A model generated the notes under the pieces. It had not been told where the DNA came from. It did no database searches and was given only the letters and a program-made list of their open reading frames with translations. The translations under genes and the position numbers were made by a program. From Planctomycetota bacterium (GTDB lineage Bacteria; Planctomycetota; PUPC01; JACPCR01): a stretch of 36,747 bases of DNA. The stretch is taken from NCBI GenBank assembly GCA_027625095.1, contig JAQBXN010000088.1:1-36747 (forward strand), in the 5' to 3' direction. This document shows positions 9,181 to 19,400 of this stretch, piece by piece (position 1 is the first letter of the stretch; each line of letters begins with the position of its first letter).

Positions 9181-10137
9181 ATGTCACTCAATCAGCAGCA
9201 GCTCGAACAGTTTCATCGCGAAGGCTACATCATCGTCCCTGACGTTTTTGATTCCGATGCGATGGACGCCGCACTCAAAGAAGTCGATTTAATCACGTAC
9301 GGTAAGAGCTTCGCCGAAGTTCTCGAGGACGCAGACAAAGGAATCCTGCAGGACGAAAAGAACGCTTTTTCCGGTGAAGGCAACGCCGGGCGCGCGCAGT
9401 TCCCCACTGGAATTGAGGCGTTGGACCGACTGTTCGAGAATGAGGAGTACCTGGACATTTTCGAACAGCTTCTGGGTGACAAACCGTCGTACTGCAATGC
9501 GCATCTGTTCGTCCGTTCGGGCCCGACGGATAAACGCCATTCCGAACATCCCTGGGAAGGCTACCACACGGATCACGACACCAATTGCTTCCTGCCGCCC
9601 AGTTCCAACGTCGGCCCTTTCGATTACGTGAATTCCGGCGCCTACCTCCACGATGTCGAAATGGATTGCGCACCGATGCGCGTCATTCCGGGCTCACATC
9701 TGCAACTTGCCGGGCTGATACCGCGCCTGATCGCTGAAGATAATTGGAATGGCCGCAGCGGCATTAAAGACATTCGCAAGATTCCCGAATTCGCCGAGCC
9801 GGTTCCGACGGTCGCGACCAAAGGCAGCGCGTCGTTTTATTCTTCCTACCTCATCCATGCCGCAGTCCCCTTCGACAACAAACGTGTACAACGCTCATTC
9901 TGGACTATGTCCTGCTGCCGAAGGGATACGCAGGGGTTTGTCAAATACTCGAATCTCTACCATCCCTCGGACAGGAAGTTTTCAAACCCGTTCTTCACAA
10001 ACACGACGCCCCGCGTCCGCAGCATTTTTGGCTGGCCGGAGCCTGGAAATCCCTATTACACGGAAGAAACCCTCCGTCTTATCGAAGCCTGGTTTCCAGG
10101 TATGGACCTCACACCATATCAATGTGCCGTATCCTGA
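9181..10137 (+). CDS. Phytanoyl-CoA dioxygenase (PhyH) family protein, intact iron-binding motif
   Basis: The 318-residue product starts 'QFHREGYIIVPDVFD', the usual PhyH opening. The iron ligands are visible as H129-T-D131 in 'GYHTDHDT' and the distal H226 in 'YLIHAAVPFD'. R238 in 'VQRSFW' is placed to bind the 2-oxoglutarate carboxylate, and 'RVIPGSH' (res 167-173) is the second family landmark. It is therefore expected to be an active Fe(II)/2-oxoglutarate oxygenase in the cytoplasm (no signal peptide). It lies 105 nt after the first PhyH gene and 54 nt before the reductase at 10192, so the four genes plausibly form one transcript. The substrate is unknown. This copy diverges strongly from the other three PhyH proteins here, so a recent duplication is unlikely. 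Confidence 0.9.
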   Translation: MSLNQQQLEQFHREGYIIVPDVFDSDAMDAALKEVDLITYGKSFAEVLEDADKGILQDEKNAFSGEGNAGRAQFPTGIEALDRLFENEEYLDIFEQLLGDKPSYCNAHLFVRSGPTDKRHSEHPWEGYHTDHDTNCFLPPSSNVGPFDYVNSGAYLHDVEMDCAPMRVIPGSHLQLAGLIPRLIAEDNWNGRSGIKDIRKIPEFAEPVPTVATKGSASFYSSYLIHAAVPFDNKRVQRSFWTMSCCRRDTQGFVKYSNLYHPSDRKFSNPFFTNTTPRVRSIFGWPEPGNPYYTEETLRLIEAWFPGMDLTPYQCAVS

Positions 10138-10191
10138 GCGCAACCCTCCCGGTGCCGCAATAATCTTTCTCCGTTGTCCCCAAGTATTGAG

Positions 10192-11217
10192 ATGTCCATG
10201 TCACAAACCATGAGCCGTGAAATTCGTCTCAAATGTTTTCCGGACGGAATCCCTCGGGAGAGCGACTTTGAGATCGTCGAAGTATCTCTTGCTGAACCCG
10301 GTGAAGCGAAAATGCTTGTCCGCAACATCTACATGTCGGTCGATCCGTACATGCGTTTGCGGATGGACCTGCGTAGGAAGTTCTCGCCGTTTTCACTTAA
10401 TCAGACTTTGGATGGCGCAAGCGTTGGTCAGGTCGTGAAGTCAAAAGTGCGCGGGTTCGACGCAGGCGATTACGTCAAGAGCTCGATGGGGTGGAGAGAG
10501 TATTTTCTGTCAGATGGAACAGGGCTTCAGAGATTAGAATCCAACATTGCTCCCATCCAAGCCCACCTTGGCGTCCTCGGAGCAACGGGAATGACCGCAT
10601 ACGTTGGCATTTATGAAATTGGAAAACCGCAGGATGGTGAGACCGTTTTCGTTTCCGGCGCGTCGGGGGCGGTCGGCTCGATCGCTTGTCAGATAGCAAA
10701 GAATATCGGCTGCCGTGTCATCGGAAGCGCTGGTTCAGACGAAAAGGTCGCCTGGTTGATTGAGGAAGCCGGAGTCGATGCCGCATTCAACTACAAGAAT
10801 GTCAACGACCTGACCGCCGAGCTCGGCAAACATTGCCCGGATGGGATCGATGTCTACTTCGAAAATGTTGGCGGCAAGCATCTCGAAGCCGCGCTGGAGC
10901 ACATGAATGTGTTCGGCCGCATCGTGCTCTGCGGCATGATTTCTCATTACAACGAGACCGGGCAGTCAGAAGCGCCGTCCAATCTGGTCACCACCGTCGG
11001 CAAACGCTTGACCCTCCGCGGCTTTACTCCGAGCGACCACCCGGAGAGGTGCGGGCAGTTTTACAAAGACATGGGCGACTGGATCTCAGAAGGCAGAATC
11101 AAGTGGAAGGAAACCCTCTTCGACGGAATCGGAAGCGCCCCCAGAGCGTTCATGGGTCTCTTCAGCGGCGAGAATATCGGCAAAATGATCGTAAAGGTTG
11201 GCGAGGTGAATTCATGA
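10192..11217 (+). CDS. NADP-dependent medium-chain dehydrogenase/reductase (CurA / prostaglandin-reductase type)
   Basis: This is a protein of about 341 residues in the zinc-independent medium-chain dehydrogenase/reductase superfamily, leukotriene B4 dehydrogenase/CurA branch. These reduce activated C=C double bonds with NADPH. Signatures are 'YMSVDPYMRLRM' near residue 50, 'GATGMTAYVGIYEIG', and the nucleotide-binding 'VSGASGAVGSIACQIAK' around residue 155-170. 'DVYFENVGG' and the C-terminal 'GENIGKMIVKVG' are also typical of the branch. No structural or catalytic zinc cysteines are present. Several starts are possible (TTG 10174, ATG 10192, 10198, 10210); I chose 10192, with weak ribosome-site support. 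The stop overlaps the ATG of the next gene (ATGA, 11214-11217), indicating translational coupling to the third PhyH protein and a shared pathway. Confidence 0.88.
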   Translation: MSMSQTMSREIRLKCFPDGIPRESDFEIVEVSLAEPGEAKMLVRNIYMSVDPYMRLRMDLRRKFSPFSLNQTLDGASVGQVVKSKVRGFDAGDYVKSSMGWREYFLSDGTGLQRLESNIAPIQAHLGVLGATGMTAYVGIYEIGKPQDGETVFVSGASGAVGSIACQIAKNIGCRVIGSAGSDEKVAWLIEEAGVDAAFNYKNVNDLTAELGKHCPDGIDVYFENVGGKHLEAALEHMNVFGRIVLCGMISHYNETGQSEAPSNLVTTVGKRLTLRGFTPSDHPERCGQFYKDMGDWISEGRIKWKETLFDGIGSAPRAFMGLFSGENIGKMIVKVGEVNS

Positions 11218-11942
11218 ACCAAATTGATATCAAAGCCAAAGCTCAGGAAGTTTATGAAAAGGGATTCTGCGTCCTCGAAGCGGTCTACACCGAAGAAGAG
11301 CAGGCCGGAATGAGGAAAGTTCTCGACGGCTGTTGGGTCGCAAATGGGAGCCCGGCCATGCCAGGCTTCGGTTTTGCCATCCACCCATTGATGGTCAAGG
11401 CGCCGGGGTGTGCCCCTTATTTCGCCAATCCGGTAGTCATCGATGCCATGTCTGAGGTGCTTCAGGACGATGTGCGTCTGATGCACGCTGGTTCAAGAAT
11501 CTCGAATGAGGATTCGGTTGAACAGATTGGCTGGCACGAACACTATGCCTGGGACCCGGCCGGGCTCCTGGGCCGGGACAAAGTCGAGCGCATCCTGGCC
11601 AACATCTACGTCGATGGTTGCTCTGAGGGTTCCGGGAATCTGATCGTCTATCCAAGAGCAATGAATGACTCTCTCGGAGAACCGAGGGGAGACAGTGGAG
11701 CTCGGTGGCCGGGAGAAATCGTCGTCGATACCCCGCCCGGCTCGGTCGTAATCTTCTGCACCGCGCTCAGGCATACGGCGGTCAGAGGCAGCAGACCCGG
11801 GTTCCGCCACCTTTTCGGCGGACACTACCAGGGCTGGAATTACGAAAAGCCGCACCGTGAAGACAATCCATGCAACGTAAGGGAAGTCGAACGCTACAAG
11901 GAGCAATTTCTACGATTCCGTTCGCTCGTAGCGAAGACTTAG
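11214..11942 (+). CDS. PhyH-like protein with altered iron motif (HxH)
   Basis: The 242-residue product has the PhyH beginning 'YEKGFCVLEAVYTEEE' and the double-stranded beta-helix layout. At the metal site the usual HxD is H108-E109-H110 in 'GWHEHYAWD'. The distal histidine is H187 ('LRHTAV'), and R198 could bind the co-substrate. The 'PGSH' landmark is replaced by 'VYPRAM'. The aspartate ligand is thus missing unless E109 or D114 substitutes, so activity could be altered (a three-histidine centre) or lost. A longer in-frame extension back to 10833 exists, but it lies inside the reductase gene. The ATGA overlap and the PhyH start at 11214 make this the right start. It is tightly coupled to the reductase. 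Family membership is likely; chemistry is uncertain. Confidence 0.8.
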   Translation: MNQIDIKAKAQEVYEKGFCVLEAVYTEEEQAGMRKVLDGCWVANGSPAMPGFGFAIHPLMVKAPGCAPYFANPVVIDAMSEVLQDDVRLMHAGSRISNEDSVEQIGWHEHYAWDPAGLLGRDKVERILANIYVDGCSEGSGNLIVYPRAMNDSLGEPRGDSGARWPGEIVVDTPPGSVVIFCTALRHTAVRGSRPGFRHLFGGHYQGWNYEKPHREDNPCNVREVERYKEQFLRFRSLVAKT

Positions 11943-12154
11943 CCGAAATTCGCAGCCCGCCCTTTCAGTAAAGTTATTGAAGCCACACCTATAGAGATTG
12001 ATCAGGATTCGTAAATACCAAGTTCGCAGTTGAGACGAGCGTATCGAGTCGAGTCCACCATAGAGAAAGCACCCCCATGCCCCACCGGCGAGATCGTATT
12101 GGTCGTAAGAGAATTGGGTGCCGGGTTACCAGCCTCACCTGCGAACCGGACTCA
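11943..12154. other. Intergenic region before the large LamG protein
   Basis: These 212 nt separate the PhyH cluster from the exported-protein cluster. An open frame runs in from 12077, but its first 26 codons precede a good signal peptide and look non-coding. No terminator hairpin or confident promoter was found. Confidence 0.45.
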
Positions 12155-15100
12155 ATGAAATACTTCCACACCATTATTCCTTCCATGCAGTCCATACTTA
12201 GCTGCACCCTCTATCTCCTCCTGCTATCAGCGGTCCACGCGGAGACCCCCGAAGAGCCCAAGTCCATTTTTTGGGAGCCACACCGATATGACGGTAAGAC
12301 GACCGGCCTCTTCCATTTCGATGAGGAAGAGACGAACGACGTAGAGGCCGGGCTCGAAGATGCGGAGTCAGTGGAAGACAAAGGACTTGAGAACGATTTA
12401 CTAGGCGGCGGAAAAAGCGATGGCCGTACCGCGTCAAATGCGGTGATGTCCGGCGTGAAGATCGAACTGCTTGGCGACTGTCGGGGAATCGCCGGCCAGG
12501 GCCGGTTCGGGGGTGGGCTCTTCTTCGAAGGCACTGATGGCCGGATTGTCGGAGAACTGCCCGGAGGCGGCCGCACCATTGAATTCTGGATGCGGCCGGA
12601 GAAGCCGGCCGCGGATGGGGTCACGATTGTCCACGTCTCTGCGCCTCCCTTGAAGGGGATTGTGCTTCGATTGCGACCTGACGAGGCACTTGAACTCGAC
12701 TGGGCCGGCCAGATACAGACCGTGCCAGGCTACAAGTTTCTTAAAGATCAATGGACTCATGTCGCTCTCGCCTGGGATGGTCGTGAGCGCTGCGAGTTTC
12801 GTCTCGATGGCGATCTTGTTTCGTTCGACAGGCCACTGCTGCCGGCAGGCACCGGAAATCTCACTCTGTACGTATTGGGCAACAACCCGAAAGGTGGGAA
12901 CGGCTTCCGCGGCGTCCTCGACGAAGTAAGGACATCAAGTGAGATTCGAGAATTTTACCCCCGCACCTTCGGTTGGACGATGACCGACGGCGGCATCAAG
13001 GCAAAGGAGGGCAGGCCTTATTTTCGTGACGCGGACGACCTCCTGTTCCATCTGAATTTCAACCGGACGGTCACTCCCTCAAAGGAGCCGAAGGGGACTG
13101 CCGCTCCGGATGAAATGGGGGATGCACGGAAACGTCGTCCTTATCTCGATCCGGAAAAACCGAGGCCGCCTTTCACCGAAGGCATCGAGGGACAATCAGC
13201 GATCGTTGGCAAGGAAGGGACGCGCCTTGCCTACAGCGGGCTGGAATTGCTTTCGCCGGACAGCGGCTCCATCGCCTTCTGGATTCGCCCCATCAACTGG
13301 AACAACTATGTCCTCTGGAATCCCTTCGCTCCCTTCGGACAAAAGTCCATCCGTGTCTTTGAAATCCTCGCCGGCGAAAAAGATCGCATCGGACACTTTA
13401 CCCTTATTCAGACTCCGCATAACGAAGCCTGGCAGCATCCCGTCGACATCAATCCCGGTCGTTGGATACACCTCTGCATGACCTGGGAGAAAGAGCGGCG
13501 CGCCTTCTATCTCGACGGCAAATCCTGGCCTTACTGGGGCGCCTGGGGCTGGGAGATAAAGCCGTTTAATACGAATCAAGAACTGACGCTCAAGTTCGGC
13601 CGGGATGCATCGCAGTGCGCCATGGACGACTTCCGCATCTACCGCCGCGCTCTGGCGCCGTCGGAAGCTGCCAACCTGGCCGCTCTTTTTGATCCCCGCC
13701 AGGAAGTTCTTCCACTGAAACCCATCGATATGGTGGTCGACTACAACGGAATCCTGGGTCGTGTGGATGTCCAGCTCTACCCGCTCTCTGTGGATTATGC
13801 CAAAGTGGACAACGCTCTGATCACCGTGATTGCCAGGGACGCCGCTGAGCCCATCGGGCAGGAGGAGTTCAAGTTTGAGGGACGACCCGAAACCCGGGGC
13901 CGAGTGGAAACGCCGCCCATGGAATTCACCACCTATGAAGTGAGGGCCATCGCTCGCGATGCGGCCGGCAAAACGGTGTGTGAGGTTACGAGTACATTCG
14001 AACGTAAACCGCCGCCATGGTGGCAAAACAAGATCGGCGTCACCGATAAAGTCATGCCCGGCTGGTCGCCCGTCGAGGTGAAGGACAAGACGCTTTCGGT
14101 CGTCCGCCGTGATATCCGCTTCAGTGATTCCGGCCTGCCCGAATCACTGATTTCAGCCGGCGAAGAAATCCTCGCCGGCCCCATCGCCCTGACGGCAACG
14201 ACTGGCGGCAAAGCGCAGCCACTCCAGCCCGTAGCCGGCTCGTTCAAGGCAAAAACAAGAGGCGAAGTCCGCGCTGACTTTACTGGCGAATCTACAGGCG
14301 CAGGCATTACGGCATCCATCAAAGGCTATATAGAGTTCGACGGCATGATGTGGTTCAGCGTTGGAGTGACGCCTTCAGGCGTTGTAGGAGATGGTTCAGG
14401 GCCCGGAAAGACAACGGCTAAAGCCGTCACTCCAACTATCGACTCCCTGACCTTAACCATTCCCTACACCGAAGACGCCTCACGGCTTCTGCACTGGTGG
14501 AGCGGCGCTCACGGCTTCCGCAATCCAAGGGTGGTGAACATCGGAGCGACCCCGGAGGGCGAAGGGGAAGTGTTCTCCAGTCTGGACAATAAACGGGTGA
14601 CCCTTCACGGAAATATGCGTGGCAGCTTTATGCCCTACGTGATGCTCACCGGCGACAGGCGAGGCATGGCCTGGTTTGCTGAAAATGACCAGGGCTGGAC
14701 GCAGAGCATGGAAACGCCCGGCGTGGCGATTCGCCGAGACGGGAAGACCGTCAGCCTCGTCCTCAGCATTATCAGCGAATCTGTGACCATCGATAAGCCC
14801 CGCACCTTCGAGTTCGGCCTGCACCCCATCCCGGTCAAGGAGCTTCAACAGGGATTCCGCATGACGCCGATGTGGGGCGTCCAGCCGGACTCATTCTGCG
14901 GTTTCAATCTGAAGGGTTCACAGGCGACACAGTTCAACCGTCATCCGGAAAATATGGATTGGGAGATGGTGGCGCAGCGCTACCGTGGCGAGTTGGGATC
15001 TCAGGGCGCTGCCCACCGCGAGCCCCAGTTCAACGGCGGTTTCCGCAGGCAGTTCGGGCGCGATCCGAAACCGCACGAGCAGATGGTGGCCGGTCTTTAT

Positions 15101-16288
15101 CACGATCTTTCGGGCATCCACGCCTTCCCCGAACATACCCGCGAGTGGGGCGGAGAGGTCTGGTGGAGCCGCAAATACACCCCTGAAATGATCGACTACT
15201 GCGCGTGGATTTGGAACGAGTGGGTGCGACGCGGATTCGCTCGCGGCATCTATTACGACAACTGCTTCAACTACCCGATGGACGCGTGGCCGTCGCCCGT
15301 CAGCTACCAGCGCCCCGATGGCACGGTTCAGCCTGGATTTCAGTGGCGGCAGAAACGTGAACACATGAAGCGCACCCGCCAGATATTCCACGACAACGGG
15401 CTCGTCCCGCACCTCTGCGCCCACACCACCCACACGAACTTCATCCCCTACCATTCCTTTTTCGATGTCATCCTCGACGGCGAAGACTTTTACACGACCG
15501 CAGGCCAGAATCGGGACTTCATGGATAGCTGGACGCCCTCTCGGATACGGTTCATGAATTCCGAGAAGTGGGGACTGACCTCCACCTGGCTCGGATGGTA
15601 TGCAGGTACCGGCGGCAACTGGAACAAGTACCAAACCATGTTCTGGCAGCGCTGGCGCACCTACACTGCCGCGCTCCTTGCCAATGACATCGTGTGGACA
15701 GTTAACCACATGGGCGGTCGGCATGAGGTAGACAATGAGTGGATCAAGGAGTCCAAGCTCTGCCTCGACCCGGATACGGAATTCCTCCCCTCCTGGGAAT
15801 CGAAGGTGGCGACCCATGCGCACCAGAACCTTTACGTCAGCGCCTGGAAACGGGACGGCCTCTGCGCTGTGGCCGTAGTGAACTGGAGCAAGGAACGGAT
15901 CGAAGCGGAAGTAAAACTCGCTCTCAAAGCCATGGGTTTCGGAGACGCCGCAGCAGACGCGGTGGCCGTCAAAGACGTCGATACCAGCCTGCTCCGCTAC
16001 TTCGACGAAGACCTGACCCGACAGAAAATCCCAGACGCCGAAGACCTTGCCGATGCCGGACTCCTGAAAACCGCCAATGCCGGGGATGCGAGCGACCTGG
16101 AAGCCGGAGCAGGAAACGAAGAAGACGAACTCGACGAGCTGGGCTTCAAGAAAAAGGTCACCCTGAAAGACCGCAAAGAAAAAGACCCAGACGGTAAGTT
16201 CACATGGAGTTCCGGCATCCTCAAGTGCCCCGTCCGCCCGCACGATTTCCGGCTGTTTGAGTTTCGGCTGCGGGATGTTCGCCCTTAG
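12155..16288 (+). CDS. Giant secreted LamG-domain, glycoside-hydrolase-like protein
   Basis: This protein of about 1377 residues starts at ATG 12155, or possibly 12185. Both give a signal peptide ending near 'LLLLSAVHA'; the open frame back to 12077 adds a basic stretch unlike a signal. Two concanavalin-A-like (LamG) domains are visible. The first spans about residues 110-265 ('RTIEFWMRPEK', 'WTHVALAWDG', 'GVLDEVRTSS'). The second spans about 345-505 ('SIAFWIRPIN', 'RWIHLCMTWEK', 'MDDFRIYRRAL'). Beta-rich sequence follows, then a TIM-barrel-like region with 'GIYYDNCFNYP' and 'VILDGEDFYT', whose acidic residues could be catalytic. From memory it resembles the DUF6067-type glycoside-hydrolase-domain proteins. 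Acidic insertions occur near residue 60 and near the C-terminus. It is probably a polysaccharide-degrading exported enzyme; the substrate is unknown. Confidence 0.8.
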   Translation: MKYFHTIIPSMQSILSCTLYLLLLSAVHAETPEEPKSIFWEPHRYDGKTTGLFHFDEEETNDVEAGLEDAESVEDKGLENDLLGGGKSDGRTASNAVMSGVKIELLGDCRGIAGQGRFGGGLFFEGTDGRIVGELPGGGRTIEFWMRPEKPAADGVTIVHVSAPPLKGIVLRLRPDEALELDWAGQIQTVPGYKFLKDQWTHVALAWDGRERCEFRLDGDLVSFDRPLLPAGTGNLTLYVLGNNPKGGNGFRGVLDEVRTSSEIREFYPRTFGWTMTDGGIKAKEGRPYFRDADDLLFHLNFNRTVTPSKEPKGTAAPDEMGDARKRRPYLDPEKPRPPFTEGIEGQSAIVGKEGTRLAYSGLELLSPDSGSIAFWIRPINWNNYVLWNPFAPFGQKSIRVFEILAGEKDRIGHFTLIQTPHNEAWQHPVDINPGRWIHLCMTWEKERRAFYLDGKSWPYWGAWGWEIKPFNTNQELTLKFGRDASQCAMDDFRIYRRALAPSEAANLAALFDPRQEVLPLKPIDMVVDYNGILGRVDVQLYPLSVDYAKVDNALITVIARDAAEPIGQEEFKFEGRPETRGRVETPPMEFTTYEVRAIARDAAGKTVCEVTSTFERKPPPWWQNKIGVTDKVMPGWSPVEVKDKTLSVVRRDIRFSDSGLPESLISAGEEILAGPIALTATTGGKAQPLQPVAGSFKAKTRGEVRADFTGESTGAGITASIKGYIEFDGMMWFSVGVTPSGVVGDGSGPGKTTAKAVTPTIDSLTLTIPYTEDASRLLHWWSGAHGFRNPRVVNIGATPEGEGEVFSSLDNKRVTLHGNMRGSFMPYVMLTGDRRGMAWFAENDQGWTQSMETPGVAIRRDGKTVSLVLSIISESVTIDKPRTFEFGLHPIPVKELQQGFRMTPMWGVQPDSFCGFNLKGSQATQFNRHPENMDWEMVAQRYRGELGSQGAAHREPQFNGGFRRQFGRDPKPHEQMVAGLYHDLSGIHAFPEHTREWGGEVWWSRKYTPEMIDYCAWIWNEWVRRGFARGIYYDNCFNYPMDAWPSPVSYQRPDGTVQPGFQWRQKREHMKRTRQIFHDNGLVPHLCAHTTHTNFIPYHSFFDVILDGEDFYTTAGQNRDFMDSWTPSRIRFMNSEKWGLTSTWLGWYAGTGGNWNKYQTMFWQRWRTYTAALLANDIVWTVNHMGGRHEVDNEWIKESKLCLDPDTEFLPSWESKVATHAHQNLYVSAWKRDGLCAVAVVNWSKERIEAEVKLALKAMGFGDAAADAVAVKDVDTSLLRYFDEDLTRQKIPDAEDLADAGLLKTANAGDASDLEAGAGNEEDELDELGFKKKVTLKDRKEKDPDGKFTWSSGILKCPVRPHDFRLFEFRLRDVRP

Positions 16289-16494
16289 GATGGGTTATTA
16301 ACATTTAGATAGCGGGTCACTTTTTTGGAAGAGCCGGGTCGCCAACCCGGCCTGCGATTTAACCATCGTCGTAGAAGGGGTCAGGAACTTGTCAGCCACC
16401 AGGCCGACTCCGGATGGTATAGCCATGTAATTCGATACCATTCAGGCATGACCGCCGGGCGACTACGTATTAACCCTCTTGCAAGAGACTAATC
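16289..16494. other. Intergenic region with a perfect small hairpin
   Basis: This 206-nt gap contains GCCGGGT (16333-16339), a 5-nt loop CGCCA, and ACCCGGC (16345-16351), a 7-bp perfect stem. The T-run lies before it, at 16321-16326, not after it, so it is a poor plus-strand terminator. It may be a short dispersed palindrome. A weaker inverted pair, GGTAT/ATACC, lies at about 16415-16440. Confidence 0.5.
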
Positions 16495-19400
16495 GTGAGC
16501 AGATTCTTAATAACGACCATTCTGGCCGTGACCGCGACTGCGAGCCTGGGACATGCACAGGATGACTACAGGCCGAAACTGGCGCAGGCATATCGGGCTG
16601 GGGGCGAGGCCGTTTCGCCCTCGCCGGACGGCAATATTTTTTGCGAGGCAGAGGAGTTCAAGATCGTGCAGCCTGCCGAACGCGGCTGGAAGGCCGGGTA
16701 TTGGGGCCAGAACTATTATGCGGCCACATTCGCCAACACGTTCCTCTCACGCAAGGCATTCCTGGGCGCACCCGAAGAGTGTGATGAAACAGTGGCGACG
16801 GTCAACGTGGACGTTAAGGAGGCAGGCCGCTACCTGGTGCTCGTGCGTTACGAAGCGGCCTACCGGTTCGAGACCCAGTTCAGGGTACTGGTCGAGCAGA
16901 ATGGCAAAGCGTTGTTAGACCGTTTGTACGGTGCGCGGAGCAACCTGAAAATCTGGGCGTTTCGTAACAAGCTCAAGACCGAGTTGGCCTGGCCGTGGGG
17001 CGCGGTCGAAAATGTCGTGTGGGAAGGTCATGATGCTTACGCCGAACTGCAGCCCGGGCTGGCGAAGGTGACGCTCATCGCTGGAAAGCAACCTGCCCCG
17101 CAAGCGAAGCGCAACGTGGACATCGTCATGCTGACCCGCGACGAGGCACAGATAAAGATGCGAATCGAGAAGGAGAACTACCTGCCCCTGGACGGCATGC
17201 TGACGCAGGCTGGGGATGTTTACATGAAGGTCAAGAACGCCGGCGCGGCCAAGGTAGCTGTGAAAAGCCTCGGCTTCCCTGCCGGGCCGATGCAGCAACA
17301 TTCACCCTATTGGGTCCACATCCGAAATTGGAAACCAATCTCTGTGGAGGTCGAGGCGGGCCAGACCACCGACTGGATCGACGTGGGCGATACGATGGAC
17401 ACTTTGAACGACGGGCAGTGGGGTTTCAGCATCAGCGGGCCATGCACGGTCGAGTTCGGCGTAAAGAACGCGGCTGGACTGATTAAATCGGTACGGACGT
17501 TCGACGCGAACGGATCGCTGCCACTGGTGAGCTGGGCCGACACACGCTGGGCGTTGGAGTTCAAGACCCAGGCCGAAGCCACCCAGGAACTGTTCGATTA
17601 CCTGAAAGGTCTGACCGTTCATGGAAAGAAGATCGTACGCACACGAGTCGACGGTGCGGGCGGTCTGCCGAAAGAGTTCTACGACTTCTACGGACTGAAC
17701 CTGGCCATCAACGGCGCTGGTGTTCACCTGGATTGCCGCAGTCTGAGCCTTGATAAAATCCAGGAGACGTACGGCGACAAGATGAGCGAGGCCGACAGGA
17801 AAAAAATCCTCATCATGAGTCTTGGCGATGAGATTGGGCTGCCTGCCCCAGACGCGACAGCGGCGGGCGATGGCTTTGTCGCCTTCCTCAAGGCGAAGGG
17901 CATTACGCCGGCGCAGATTGTCCCTGACGCGGGCAATGACTGGGGAAAGATTGTTTACAGCGCGGATGCAGCACTTCGCGAATCGAATCCCAGGCTATAT
18001 TACTGGTCGAAACGCTACCTGTATCACTACGGCATCCAGGCTATAAAGGTGCGGACGGATTTACTTCGGAAGCTTCTCCCGAACGCCCATATCGGGGCGA
18101 ACTTCTCTCCGCATCACGGCGGCTCGACGCATTCCTACCTGGGCGAGGTATTCAAGTGGGTTACCTGCTTCCGGGACGACGGTATGACGCTTCCGTGGAG
18201 CGAAGACTACATCTGGCAAGTGCCGGTTGGCAGCCCCCAGATGAACGGCATTAACCTCGATTTCGCACGCGCCTCCATCCGAGGCAAACCTGGCCGCAGG
18301 ATTCTGTACTACGTCATGCCGCACATGCCGGGGAACACTCCGGACATGTGGCGCCGGCTCTGGCACAACGCCATCGGCCATGGCGCTACTATTCTGAACC
18401 TCTTCGAGTTCGATCCTGTCTGGGTTGCCTACACGGAAAATCACGTCACCGGCAGGGAGATGTACGCAGCAGTCCTGCGCGCCATGCGTGAGATGGGCCT
18501 GTACGAGGACATCATGCAGGATGGCCTCAGACGTTCCGCCGAAGTCGGGCTCTGGTTCAGCGAGACAGCCGATATCTGGGGCGACAATGAACAGTCGTTT
18601 GGAGCGGCCAAGCGCGCCCTCTACACCGCCATCCTGCACCAACAGATTCCGCTCGACTTCATCGTGGATCAGGACGCCGCAGACGGCACTTTGTCCCAAT
18701 ACAAGGTGCTTTACCTGACGGACAATCACGTGAGCCAGGCCGCGTCACTCAAGATTGTCGAGTGGGTGCAGAACGGCGGAAGACTCTTCGCAACAGCCGG
18801 TGCCGGAACGCTGGACGAATACAACAAACCGAACAGCGTTCTGCCCGAATTGCTGGGTGTTTCGCAGACCGCGCTCGATGTCCCGGCCGACGAGCAGATC
18901 GGTTTTCTCAAGGAAGACTTGCCGTTTAAGAAGGCCATCGACACAGTGTCGATAGAAATAGATGGGAAAACCTCCAAGCTGCCCGTCTTCGGCGTACGCA
19001 GCCGTATCGTTCTCAAAGGTGCAGAAGCCACGGCCACTTTCGCTGATGGCACACCAGCGGCGGCAACCCGCAAAGTGGGGAAAGGCCAGGTGACCTACTG
19101 CGCTTTCCTGCCGAGTCTCTCCTATTTCGGGCCTGCGATTCCCTTAAAGCCACTCGACCGCGGCTCCACAGACGATGCCATGTCGCACTTCATTCCGACC
19201 GCCTTTGACTCTGCGGCCGACGACCTGATCGGCTCGGTGGTTAAGGACCTGCCACGGGCCATCACCGCGAGCGACCGCCTCATCACGGCATCGGTGATCG
19301 AATCCAAAACCGGTACCGCAATCGTGCTGGAGAACTGGAGAGGCGCGCCCGTGAAAGGCATGCGCCTTACCGTGAACTTTCCGGTACCAACGAAGGTCGA

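Noticed and set aside
10833..11213. N-terminal extension of the third PhyH protein
   Set aside because: The added residues are encoded inside the reductase gene in another frame and are Arg/His-rich without similarity; the ATGA overlap start at 11214 begins exactly at the PhyH N-terminus.
14918..16243. 441-codon open frame on the minus strand
   Set aside because: It is antisense to the LamG giant, whose sense frame shows coherent domains; this frame is a by-product of GC-rich codon usage.
16333..16351. Terminator for the LamG giant
   Set aside because: The hairpin is perfect but is not followed by a T-run on the plus strand; the T-run precedes it.
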